From NCBI GenBank assembly GCA_023411575.1, contig JAEYOP010000002.1, positions 1-64,000 on the forward strand: a stretch of 64,000 nt of DNA, read 5' to 3'. Shown here one piece after another: positions 34,680-42,717 of the stretch. Below the pieces are notes generated by a model. The model did not search any database. It was not told where the DNA came from and worked only from the letters and a program-made list of their open reading frames with translations. Both the position numbers and the translations under genes were made by a program. This DNA is from Bacillota bacterium. GTDB taxonomy: Bacteria; Bacillota; Clostridia; Acetivibrionales; DTU013. Position 1 is the first letter of the stretch. Each line of letters opens with the position of its first letter.

Positions 34680-35450
34680 TCAGGCTGAAATCCCGGAGCT
34701 TCCGGTCCCGCCCCGCCTCATGCGGGTGCCGCTTCCGGCGGAGCTTCCGCCAAGGGCGAAGGGAAGATAGAGCAATGCAAAGATCAGCAGGGCAACGGCG
34801 TCAAGGGACAGCAGGTACCACGGCCAGGGCCCCAGGAAATCGAGCAGCGAGCCGCCGGACGGCTTATAGCTCAAAAACAGATAGTTGCCCTTCGTCCGAT
34901 GATTGACGTACAGCATCAAAAGCCCATAAAGATTGGTGATCCCGAACGTCCGGAGCACGGACCACCTGGACGGCCTGAACTTCTCCACGGCGATCATGTA
35001 TACGCAGGCGAGCAGGATAACGCCGTGTGAAATGAAAAACTGATAGAACACGAAATGGGGAAAGGTATAATTGCCGATATCCGGCGTCAGGATGGCCTGG
35101 GTTGCGCCTCCGATCCCCCAGAAATACAGCAGTTCCGAGATCAGCTGCCCCTTTGACAGCAAAACGGCGACGGACAGGAATACGGACAGGTCGCATAGCT
35201 GGAGGGGCAGTGTTACTTCCACAGACCATTCTCCGGCGATGGTGTACCAGATATAGAGAGATGCCTGCTGCAGCGCTATAAACGCGGCGAAGGCGAAACG
35301 GAAGGCCCTTCTGGAGTGCTCCGTATGAAACCGGTTCCGCAAAAGGAATAAAACCAGTCCGAAAGACAAAACGACGGCCACAGCTGCCAGATGAGGCGCC
35401 GTATATGCTTCCAGCGCAGCCCCTTCGGGCCCGAAGTCGATCCAGTTCAC
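34680..35450 (-). CDS. YwaF-family integral membrane protein (TIGR02206-like)
   Basis: Polytopic membrane protein of about 256 residues with some seven helices. The family-typical segment is LPLQLCDLSVFLSVAVLLSK, then ELLYFWGIGGATQAILTPDI, HFVFYQFFISHGVILLACVYMI and NLYGLLMLYVNHRTKGNYLFLSYKP, as in YwaF/TMEM164-like proteins. The C-terminus is a short Ser/Gly/Arg tail. The GTG at 35450 follows AGGAAG; a longer frame starts at 35501 but its ribosome site is too close. No function is established for the bacterial family; the plant/animal-type relatives act on lipids. Confidence 0.8.
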   Translation of the reverse strand: MNWIDFGPEGAALEAYTAPHLAAVAVVLSFGLVLFLLRNRFHTEHSRRAFRFAFAAFIALQQASLYIWYTIAGEWSVEVTLPLQLCDLSVFLSVAVLLSKGQLISELLYFWGIGGATQAILTPDIGNYTFPHFVFYQFFISHGVILLACVYMIAVEKFRPSRWSVLRTFGITNLYGLLMLYVNHRTKGNYLFLSYKPSGGSLLDFLGPWPWYLLSLDAVALLIFALLYLPFALGGSSAGSGTRMRRGGTGSSGISA

Positions 35451-35703
35451 TTTGACACCCGCTTCCTGCTTTTTATCTGTCTGAACAATAGTATAACACA
35501 CCCCTTACAAAAGTTGATAGGCCGAACACGACAAACTGCCCTTTTGAATATATTGATAATGATAAACGGGGCGGGGGACCGGGCATGTTCCGGGCTGACC
35601 GCACAGAGACGAAGCAATGGGGAAGGCTATGGGCGGGAAAAATTCTGACGGCGGCGGCAGGCCGGATTTACCGAAGAAAAGGGCCGCAAAAAAAGGACGG
35701 CGC

Positions 35704-36603
35704 ATGTCCGGGTATGCTGCGGCACAGCTGCCGGAGGGCGCGGTCATCGATTTTATTTTCCTGGAAGACTTTGATGCGGACGGCCTTAAAGAGGCTGTTG
35801 TGGGATTTACACGGTTTACGCCGTTTCCTCCCGATTCGGCGGTATTGCATATACGGGCTTCGGCGGAGGGTATTGCCCACAGCTGGATTACGGCTAATGA
35901 AGGCTCCGCGGCCTATGACGGCATCTTTGACAATGCGGCGGCGGCGGATGTGAACGGGGACGGAAGGCCGGAACTGGTATTGTCGCTGGCATATGGACAG
36001 GACCATTGCATTTGCGCCTATGTTTTCGGCTGGACGGAAAACGGCCTCCAGCTTTTGTGGCGCAGCGTCTCCAGCTATTATCACGGGTGTATGGAGGTGG
36101 ACGATGTCGATGGAGACGGGATCGCCGAGATTGTCATTGAAAGCGGAACCTCCGCGGGCAGTGAGATTATCGCGATGAAGAGCACCTGCTATCATGTGCG
36201 GGAGGGCTGGGTCTTCAAGTGGGACGGTCATGATTACGTAAAGCGGCCGAACCCTGTCCGCATGCCGTACGAAAGCTACAACGCGGCGGTGGATTTTCTC
36301 AGGGACATTTGGGCAGGGGACTACCGGAAGGCGTATGAAAACGCCCTGATGCCGGGCTTCATAGGACTTGAGGGGCTGGACGACAGCAGCCTGGGGGCGT
36401 TCAAGCATTTCATCAACAAAAAAATCAGGCCGGCATTGGTTCAAAATCTATCAAAAGGAAAATTGGAGCCTTTGGAACCGTTTTATACCTGCTGCCAGTT
36501 TACCGGGGCGGACGACTATTTCACCATCGAATTGGTACGGGAAAACAACAAAATGAAGGTTTATGGCATCGAAATAACAAAAAAATCATGTTTGAATAAT
36601 TGA
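35704..36603 (+). CDS. FG-GAP/VCBS-like repeat protein
   Basis: Protein of about 299 residues with three calcium-loop-like repeats: EDFDADGLKEAVVGF, AADVNGDGRPELVLSL and DDVDGDGIAEIVIES. These match the DxDxDG loops of FG-GAP/integrin-propeller repeats. The C-terminal 100 residues (YESYNAAVDFLRDIWAGDYRKAYENALMPGFIGL...) form a separate helical domain. The start at 35704 follows AAAGGA by 6 nt; the frame is open from 35617, which would add a Lys-rich 29 residues. No signal peptide or lipobox is apparent, which is odd for this fold. The lipoprotein gene follows 45 bp downstream. Confidence 0.7.
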   Translation: MSGYAAAQLPEGAVIDFIFLEDFDADGLKEAVVGFTRFTPFPPDSAVLHIRASAEGIAHSWITANEGSAAYDGIFDNAAAADVNGDGRPELVLSLAYGQDHCICAYVFGWTENGLQLLWRSVSSYYHGCMEVDDVDGDGIAEIVIESGTSAGSEIIAMKSTCYHVREGWVFKWDGHDYVKRPNPVRMPYESYNAAVDFLRDIWAGDYRKAYENALMPGFIGLEGLDDSSLGAFKHFINKKIRPALVQNLSKGKLEPLEPFYTCCQFTGADDYFTIELVRENNKMKVYGIEITKKSCLNN

Positions 36604-36648
36604 ATACGACAGATAATAAGGAATGAATAAATCACAAAGGAGGTAATC

Positions 36649-37239
36649 ATGAAAAACTTGCGGAAAACAGGTTGCATTGCAATGGGTCTGCTGCTTGCCT
36701 TCTCCGTACTTGGCTGTGGAACGGCCGGCAATTATCCGGGCGCACAGACGAATACCGGAAATGCTGCGATAGGAGCCGGTACTGCGATTGTTCCGCGGAA
36801 CTCCGCAATAACCGGTACGAATACCGGAATGAACGTCGGGACCAACCTCGGACTGAATCCGAGGACCACTTCCGGCTTGAATCCGGGGACCGGGTATTTG
36901 CCGAGAACGGTGGGTACTACCACCACGTCACGTTATAAAGATGGAACTTATACGGCTTCGGGCAATCCCATGGTAAACGGCTCCGATACGGCGACCATCA
37001 CGGTCCGGGGCGGAAAAATTACCGCGGTGGTTCTCCGGAGGCTTGACAAAGCGGGCAAGGAAGTAAGCTATTCCGAAGCAAACACCGGAACGAGCCTCAA
37101 GAACTACCGAAATACGCTGGCCAGGCAGATCATTGCCAACCAGGGCACCAATGTCGGCACGATAACCGGAATGGCAAACGCGCCGAACAACGGCTGGCTG
37201 ACGGCCGCCAGAAGGGCTTTGGACAAGGCGAAGGCGTAG
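36649..37239 (+). CDS. Repeat-containing lipoprotein with FMN-bind-like domain
   Basis: Exported lipoprotein of 196 residues. The signal peptide ends in the lipobox LGC (SVLGCG). Residues about 25-90 are a low-complexity tether of Asn/Thr/Gly repeats (NTGMNVGTNLGLNP, TTSGLNPGTG). The C-terminal domain (RYKDGTYTASGNPMVNGSDTATITVRGGKITAVVLRRLD) resembles the FMN_bind domain, including a later GTSLKNYRNTLARQIIANQGTNV. In related proteins a Thr in this domain carries covalent FMN; I cannot identify the acceptor with confidence. AAAGGAGGTAATC precedes the ATG and a strong terminator follows. Confidence 0.72.
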   Translation: MKNLRKTGCIAMGLLLAFSVLGCGTAGNYPGAQTNTGNAAIGAGTAIVPRNSAITGTNTGMNVGTNLGLNPRTTSGLNPGTGYLPRTVGTTTTSRYKDGTYTASGNPMVNGSDTATITVRGGKITAVVLRRLDKAGKEVSYSEANTGTSLKNYRNTLARQIIANQGTNVGTITGMANAPNNGWLTAARRALDKAKA

Positions 37240-37283
37240 TAATCGGGTAATACAGGCAGTATAAGCGTTATAGGCAGGAATCA

Positions 37284-37310
37284 GGGCATCGGTCCGCACC
37301 GATGCCCTTT
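37284..37310 (+). terminator. Terminator after the FMN-bind-like lipoprotein
   Basis: GGGCATCGGT (37284-37293) and ACCGATGCCC (37298-37307) make a perfect 10-bp stem with a CCGC loop, followed by TTTACTT. Confidence 0.85.
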
Positions 37311-37392
37311 ACTTATGAGCCGGCGGAAGCACCGGACCGGCCGGAATGAAAAAGGTCGGATTATGGAACTTCACCACCACGAATTGCGTCTG

Positions 37393-37421
37393 TTGAATAC
37401 ATATGGCATATATGGTATTAT
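37393..37421 (+). promoter_or_regulatory. Promoter of the PP2C-LysM gene
   Basis: TTGAAT (37393-37398) and TATTAT (37416-37421) are 17 bp apart. The transcript would start about 65 nt before the ATG at 37492. Confidence 0.65.
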
Positions 37422-37491
37422 ATTTTTAGGAAGCACTTTCTCGTTTTTACGGACGACAAACCCTTGCACAGAAGATAAGGAGGGTAAATGT

Positions 37492-38847
37492 ATGGAAAAT
37501 ACAACGAAAATCTCATTCTCCGCTGTAACCCACATTGGAGCCTCTTGCACGATAAACGACGACCGGATCTATGCAAACGGTAAATTTTTGAACCACCATG
37601 CCGCGGATTATATCCAGGTGTCCCTGGAGACGGCGGACAGCAGGTGCCTGTTCGGTTTGGTGGACGGCATGGAGGACGAAGAATCCGGCGTATCCCTGAT
37701 CAACGATCTGAGAAAGTTCCATCAAAAGGCCAAAAACAGCTCCAAGGACATCCATATAAAGCTGGATGATCTGGTTCAATGCGTTGAGCAGTCCAGCAAT
37801 CTGCTCCACAGCATTTCCCTGGGAGACAACGATTTCCGCGAAAGAAAAACGGCGTTTGCCGGGCTGCTGATCGACGAGGGCAGCATTGCGGCCGTCAATC
37901 TCGGAAGCAGCAGGATCTACAAGCTGGAGGGCGATACCTTCAAGCTGCTGGTGAACGATTTCAAAAGGGCCGAAAGGCTCCTGAAGATGGGCATTATCAG
38001 CAGCGAACAGGCGGAACTGATCTCAGACCGGCAGAAGGCCTCCGTGGACGAAAGCAGGAACACGGTCAAGAAATCCGATATCAATACCCTCCGGGAAGGC
38101 GTTACCTATCTGATCTGCAGCAGCGGGCTTACGGATGCGGTCAGCGAAGACGCCATTTACGACATGCTTTCCTCCAACGGCAACGTGGATGAAGCGGCAA
38201 GCCTGCTGGTCGAAGAGGCCGTCAAAAACGAAGGCGAAGACAATATTACGGCCATTGTCGTGAAGATTGAGAATTCCGAAGAGATTCCGGCGACGGTTCC
38301 CGGACCCAGGACCGCCCAGATCAATGCGGCGAAAAAGAGGAAGGTTCCCGCAAAGCTTGTGGAGCTGAGAAGGGCTCAGAAACAAAGCACGGTGGATGTC
38401 GGGAAAATCGTACCAATGGTGATTCTGGTGGTGTTGGCGGCGGCAGTGCTGTTCGGCGGCTTCAAGCTCTGGACAAAGTACAGTCCCAAGGCGGATGAGA
38501 CGCTGGCACCGCAGAATACGCAGGAGACGACGGCTGAAAGCTCAACCGGCTGGGATGCGGAGAACGCAGATGAAACAACTCCCTCCGCAATAGATGCTTC
38601 CACCTCAACGGAAGGGGCAATCGAAGCAAATGCCGGTTCCGGAAATGCGGCGGCTTCGGGGAATACGGATCTGGTAGGACCGGAGGGGACCACCCACCAG
38701 GTCAAGGCGGGCGACATGCTGATGAAGCTTGCGAAAAAGTATTACGACGACGAGAACAAGTACAAGCTTATCATGGAAGCGAACGGGATCACCGATCCGA
38801 ATAAGATCGCGATAGGCGACGTGTTGAAAATACCGCCGCTGAAATAG
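37492..38847 (+). CDS. PP2C-like phosphatase domain - transmembrane helix - LysM protein
   Basis: Membrane protein of 451 residues with an unusual order of parts. Residues 1-265 look like a PP2C/SpoIIE-type phosphatase: THIGASCTINDDRIYAN, CLFGLVDGMEDEESG, YLICSSGLTDAV and GEDNITAIVVKI. Two metal-site regions deviate: DGMGG is DGMED, and the usual CSDGLTD is CSSGLTD, so activity may be weak or lost. A single helix lies at about 307-325 (VPMVILVVLAAAVLFGG), then an Ala/Thr/Glu-rich linker and one LysM domain at about 400-449 (HQVKAGDMLMKLAKKYY...IAIGDVLKIPPL), which binds peptidoglycan. The start at 37492 follows AAGGAGGGTAAATGT. It could relay wall state to cytoplasmic phosphorylation, the mirror image of PASTA-kinases. 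Confidence 0.8.
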   Translation: MENTTKISFSAVTHIGASCTINDDRIYANGKFLNHHAADYIQVSLETADSRCLFGLVDGMEDEESGVSLINDLRKFHQKAKNSSKDIHIKLDDLVQCVEQSSNLLHSISLGDNDFRERKTAFAGLLIDEGSIAAVNLGSSRIYKLEGDTFKLLVNDFKRAERLLKMGIISSEQAELISDRQKASVDESRNTVKKSDINTLREGVTYLICSSGLTDAVSEDAIYDMLSSNGNVDEAASLLVEEAVKNEGEDNITAIVVKIENSEEIPATVPGPRTAQINAAKKRKVPAKLVELRRAQKQSTVDVGKIVPMVILVVLAAAVLFGGFKLWTKYSPKADETLAPQNTQETTAESSTGWDAENADETTPSAIDASTSTEGAIEANAGSGNAAASGNTDLVGPEGTTHQVKAGDMLMKLAKKYYDDENKYKLIMEANGITDPNKIAIGDVLKIPPLK

Positions 38848-38919
38848 AACGACGCAGGCGGCGCAGACCGCGCAGAGCGGAGAGCGAAGATCGAAAGCCA
38901 ATATAGGGATGCACGGGGA

Positions 38920-39750
38920 TTAAAACTCCTTGTGCATCCTTTTGAATTCCACCGGGGTCATTCCCTCATATTGCTTGAAAACGGAACAGAAATAGCTGGT
39001 GTCGTTGAAACCGGTCAGGGCGGCGATTTCCTTCAATACGGGATTGCCAGGCCCTACAAGGATTTCCTTGGCCTTTTGAAGCCGGTAGCGCGTCAGGTAT
39101 TCGAAGGGCCTTATGCTGTATGCCTGCCGGAACAGCCGGCACAGGTGCTGCGGGGTGACGCCGGTTACGGTGGCCATATCGTCAAGGGAAATATTCCTGT
39201 TAAAGTGATCTTCGACATACATCAGCAGCGGCTGAAGCTGCTGGTATCTTCCATGCCTGGACTTCAGCGTCTCGGGGCCGATGCAGCCCTTCAGCCCAAG
39301 GAGCAGCCGGTAAAGCATGAGGGAGGCGTCATAGCTGCTGACGGGCCGGGAGGACGCCGCGGCGGAATGGACGTCTCCATGGAGCTGATGCAGCTTTTCC
39401 ATGTCGGACACCTGAAAAACCGTATACCGGTCCAGGCCCGCCACCGGAAGCAGATCCTTCACCGCATAGCCGTCGAAGGTGATCCACCAGGTTATCCAGG
39501 GCTCCGTTTCCGCGTAGTATTCATGTGGGATTCCGGGATAGAAAAAGAACCCCATGTTTTCCGCGATCGGGAAATCCTTTCCGTCGATCCGCAGCCGTCC
39601 TTTTCCCGCCGTGCCGTACAGGAAGTGATAGGCAGGATAGCCTTCCGGCCTCTGGACATGGTATTGGGCGTCATTTGCGCCGATGCTCGTAATATAAAAA
39701 GGCAGTTTTTCTTCTGCTTCCGTCAGGATCGGGAATATCATTTTTCGCAT
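38920..39750 (-). CDS. AraC-family transcriptional regulator
   Basis: Regulator of about 276 residues with an N-terminal cupin-like sugar-sensing domain (residues ~20-100; YHFLYGTAGKGRLRIDGKDFPIAENMGFFFYPGIPHEYYAE). The C-terminal AraC double helix-turn-helix contains ISLDDMATVTGVTPQHLCRLFRQAYSIRPFEYL and GFNDTSYFCSVFKQYEGMTPVEFKR. The ATG at 39750 is 8 nt after AAGGA; an in-frame ATG nine bases upstream has no spacing. It is divergent from the GH42 beta-galactosidase gene, which it most likely controls in response to a galactoside. Confidence 0.9.
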   Translation of the reverse strand: MRKMIFPILTEAEEKLPFYITSIGANDAQYHVQRPEGYPAYHFLYGTAGKGRLRIDGKDFPIAENMGFFFYPGIPHEYYAETEPWITWWITFDGYAVKDLLPVAGLDRYTVFQVSDMEKLHQLHGDVHSAAASSRPVSSYDASLMLYRLLLGLKGCIGPETLKSRHGRYQQLQPLLMYVEDHFNRNISLDDMATVTGVTPQHLCRLFRQAYSIRPFEYLTRYRLQKAKEILVGPGNPVLKEIAALTGFNDTSYFCSVFKQYEGMTPVEFKRMHKEF

Positions 39751-39802
39751 TTTGTCCATCCTTGCATGTTCATATTCCTATATTAATGATAATATTGTAA
39801 GA

Positions 39803-39832
39803 TTGATATCGGATAATCCGTGCGCTTATAAT
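39803..39832 (+). promoter_or_regulatory. Promoter of the GH42 gene
   Basis: TTGATA (39803-39808) and TATAAT (39827-39832) are separated by 18 bp, 52 bp before the GH42 start. A/T-rich symmetrical sequence (GGTAATATAATTATATAACC) follows. It shares the intergenic space with the divergent AraC gene. Confidence 0.65.
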
Positions 39833-39883
39833 GGTAATATAATTATATAACCGATGACGGCACAAGACAAGGAGAGAATATAA

Positions 39884-41893
39884 ATGATTAATCCAAAGCT
39901 TCCCGCAATTTATTACGGAGGGGATTACAATCCGGACCAGTGGCCGGAGGAAATCTGGCCGGAAGATATGCGCCTTTTCAGACAGGCGGGCATAAACATC
40001 CTGACGCTGCCGGTTTTCAGCTGGGCGAAGCTGGAGCCCAAAGAGGGGACTTATGATTTTTCCTGGCTCGACAGGGTTCTGGACCTGGCCTGGCAGAACG
40101 GAATCCATGTGTGTCTTGCGACGCCCACCGCGGCGCAGCCCGCCTGGATGGCCCTGAAGCATCCCGAAGTCCTGCCGGTGGACCGGGAGGGGAGAAAAAG
40201 AGCCTACGGCGCACGGGTGAATTACTGCCCCAACAGCAGGGTATACCGGGAGGCTTCGCAAAGGATTGCGGGCGCGCTGGCGGAGAGATACAGCAAGTTT
40301 CCCGGGCTCCTGGTATGGCATATTTCCAATGAATACGGCCCTCAGTGCTATTGTGAGAATTGCGCGGCGGAATTCAGGAACTGGCTGAAGGAAAAATACG
40401 GCACGGTGGAAGAACTGAACAAGCGCTGGAATACCAGCTTCTGGGGCCACACCTTCTATTCCTGGGAGGAGATCGTGCCGCCGTCCTCCCGGAACGATGA
40501 CGACCGCTGCTTCCAGACCATTTACCTGGATTACAACCGGTTCATGTCGGATTCGGTCCTGGCCTGCTATAGGGGAGAGTATGAAGCCATACGCCGGTAT
40601 TCCCCGGATGTTCCCATTACGACGAACCTGATGGGAGTCTTTAAGCCCCTGGATTATACAAAATGGGCGAAGTACATGGATGTGATTTCCTGGGACAGCT
40701 ACCCGCCCCTGGACGCCGTGAACGCCAATATAGCCATGCGTCACGATCAAATGCGGGGACTCAAGAACGGCCAGCCGTTCATGCTGATGGAGCAGACTCC
40801 GAGCCAGCAGAACTGGATGCCGTACAACAGCCTCAAACGGCCCGGCGTCATGCGCCTGTGGAGCTATCAGGCCGTCGCCCGGGGGGCGGACACAGTCATG
40901 TTCTTCCAGATGCGCCGCTCCATCGGCGCCTGCGAAAAATACCACGGCGCCGTTATCGACCATTGTGGACACGAGAATACCCGGGTCTACCGGGAATGCG
41001 CCCAACTGGGGAGGGAGCTGAAAAAGCTGGGAAGCCGCATTCTGGATTCCAGAATTCATTCGAAAGCCGCCATCCTGTTTGACTGGGAAAACTGGTGGGC
41101 AGTGGAGCAGTCCAGTGGTCCAAGCGTATTGATCAAATATATCGAGCAGGTGGATAAATATCATAAGGCCTTCTATGACAGGAATATCGCCGTTGACGTG
41201 GTTAGCCCGGAAAGCGACCTGAGCGGGTATTCCATCGTTGTGGCCCCGTTGTTCTATATGGTCAAAAACGGAGTGGCGGAACGCCTCGAAGCTTTTGTGG
41301 AAAACGGAGGCACTTTTGTGACGACCTTCTTCAGCGGCCTGGTGGATGAAAACGATCTTGTGGTCCTCGGCGGGTATCCCGGCAGGCTGCGCCGGCTGAT
41401 GGGCATCTGGGTGGAGGAATTCGACGCGCTCCTGCCCGATATGGCCAATTCCATGGAATTCGAAGAACCGTTCGGCCAGATGGGAAAATCCTATAAATGC
41501 GGAATGCTGTGCGACCTGATCAATCCCGAAAGCGCGCGTACGCTGGCCATCTATGGAACGGACTTCTATGCGGGACGGCCCGCGCTCACGGAAAACAGCT
41601 TTGGAAAGGGCAAGGCCTACTATATTGCTTCCAATCCCGAGGAAAGCTTGGTTGCCGGCTTCATCGGCAGCCTGTGCGCCGCAAAGGGACTGAAAGCGCC
41701 GCTGGAGGTTCCGGAGGGAGTGGAAGTCACCCTGCGGGAGAAGGAAGGCAACCAGTTCCTTTTTGTACTGAACCATAACGGCGGCAGTGTGGAAATCGAT
41801 CTCGGGGCAGCCCTGCGGACCGATCTGCTGACGGACCGGAAGCTGAGCGGCCGGTTTGAGCTGGAGAGCAAGGGCGTTTTGATTCTGGAATGA
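39884..41893 (+). CDS. Beta-galactosidase, GH42
   Basis: Cytoplasmic glycoside hydrolase of 669 residues that removes terminal beta-galactose. GH42 markers are complete: YYGGDYNPDQWPEEIW at the N-terminus, FSWAKLEPKEGTYDFSWLD, the acid/base Glu150 in WHISNEYG, and a CxxC-type zinc cluster beginning QCYCENCAAEF. The nucleophile Glu303 is in LMEQTPSQQNW. A glutaminase-like trimerisation domain and a C-terminal beta domain follow. No signal peptide. The divergent AraC regulator is the likely controller. Together with GH112 and GH29 it supports use of galactosyl- and fucosyl-oligosaccharides. Confidence 0.94.
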   Translation: MINPKLPAIYYGGDYNPDQWPEEIWPEDMRLFRQAGINILTLPVFSWAKLEPKEGTYDFSWLDRVLDLAWQNGIHVCLATPTAAQPAWMALKHPEVLPVDREGRKRAYGARVNYCPNSRVYREASQRIAGALAERYSKFPGLLVWHISNEYGPQCYCENCAAEFRNWLKEKYGTVEELNKRWNTSFWGHTFYSWEEIVPPSSRNDDDRCFQTIYLDYNRFMSDSVLACYRGEYEAIRRYSPDVPITTNLMGVFKPLDYTKWAKYMDVISWDSYPPLDAVNANIAMRHDQMRGLKNGQPFMLMEQTPSQQNWMPYNSLKRPGVMRLWSYQAVARGADTVMFFQMRRSIGACEKYHGAVIDHCGHENTRVYRECAQLGRELKKLGSRILDSRIHSKAAILFDWENWWAVEQSSGPSVLIKYIEQVDKYHKAFYDRNIAVDVVSPESDLSGYSIVVAPLFYMVKNGVAERLEAFVENGGTFVTTFFSGLVDENDLVVLGGYPGRLRRLMGIWVEEFDALLPDMANSMEFEEPFGQMGKSYKCGMLCDLINPESARTLAIYGTDFYAGRPALTENSFGKGKAYYIASNPEESLVAGFIGSLCAAKGLKAPLEVPEGVEVTLREKEGNQFLFVLNHNGGSVEIDLGAALRTDLLTDRKLSGRFELESKGVLILE

Positions 41894-42717
41894 CCGGACG
41901 AGGGCTGGCTAAGTAGTATTCATGCGTTTGCCAGAGAGGATGTAAATATATATACACCACGGGCTACAATAGACGGATAGGGTGAAGCAAGCGGACAGGA
42001 CAAAGGAAGCGGATGCGGTAAATAAGGCAAGTTAAAGAAGAAGGGTGAAGGAAAGAACACGAAGGCACGAACGCCTCAGGGATGAAGCCGACAGGGGCCG
42101 CTTGTTTCGATCCTGTTTTAAAGCACCTGCTGCAGTGGTTCTACTCCACCACCAAAGCACAGTTCAGCATAGAAGTCCTGTCTCCCGGGTCTTTCCAGTC
42201 GCTCTTCATAGCACTCGTGCCAGGCAGCTTGGCTTCGAAGCATGAAACAGGATGCTCAACAAGCAGCCCCTGCCGTTTCTTACAGCAAGCGCCTTCGCAG
42301 ATCGCTTCGAAGTCACATGTGGGCAAGAAGCAAAGGGGCCTCAAGCTTATGCTTGCGAAGGATTTGTGTGCAAAAAATCAACTTTGGGCCAACGATAGTT
42401 AACATAATCTTGAATTTAATACCATTACAGCACAGAAATGAACTGAAACTCACTGAAAAGCGGAATCTTTCCTTAAATACCTGGCCCAAAGCTGAAATTT
42501 TGTACACAAAGCTCGTAAAAGCTCCGGGGGTTCCCGCTTTTCGCCTATCTACTCGCCCGTCGACCCGCACGATACTCCGCCTTATCCGCCTATTGCGGTC
42601 CTATTCTTTTTTTGCTGCGCGAAAGCTTGTTCTGCGGCCTTTTCCGAGGCCGGATAGATTGCACGATATTGCAGACAATAAAGAACAACTTAAATAGTGC
42701 GAGGGGGGACGGAAAAT
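41894..42717. other. 824-bp intergenic region, mostly decayed repeat
   Basis: No convincing gene. The first 390 bp (41894-42288) contain only short frames without ribosome sites. The second half is copy B of the dispersed repeat (42289-42597). The last 120 bp precede the gerA start; TTGCAG (42669-42674) and TAAATA (42691-42696) with 16 bp spacing are a weak promoter candidate, and I could not identify a convincing forespore sigma-G site. Confidence 0.5.
42289..42597. repeat. Dispersed repeat, copy B
   Basis: Second copy of the repeat at 30443-30704, in the same orientation, with about 45 additional bp near 42318-42362 that include GCAAAGGGGCCTCAAGCTTA. It ends in the same CCGCACGAT...CTTATCC...CTATTG stretch. 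Confidence 0.7.

Noticed and set aside
39770..41776. 668-codon minus-strand frame opposite the GH42 gene
   Set aside because: Antisense shadow; the plus strand has all GH42 catalytic motifs.
42653..42682. Forespore sigma-G promoter before the ger operon
   Set aside because: GATAG and CAATAAA are at nearly right spacing but match the sigma-G consensus poorly.
42242..42697. 151-codon frame in the gap before gerA
   Set aside because: No ribosome site; the translation is rich in Arg, Ser and Leu without domain; most of it lies in the dispersed repeat.
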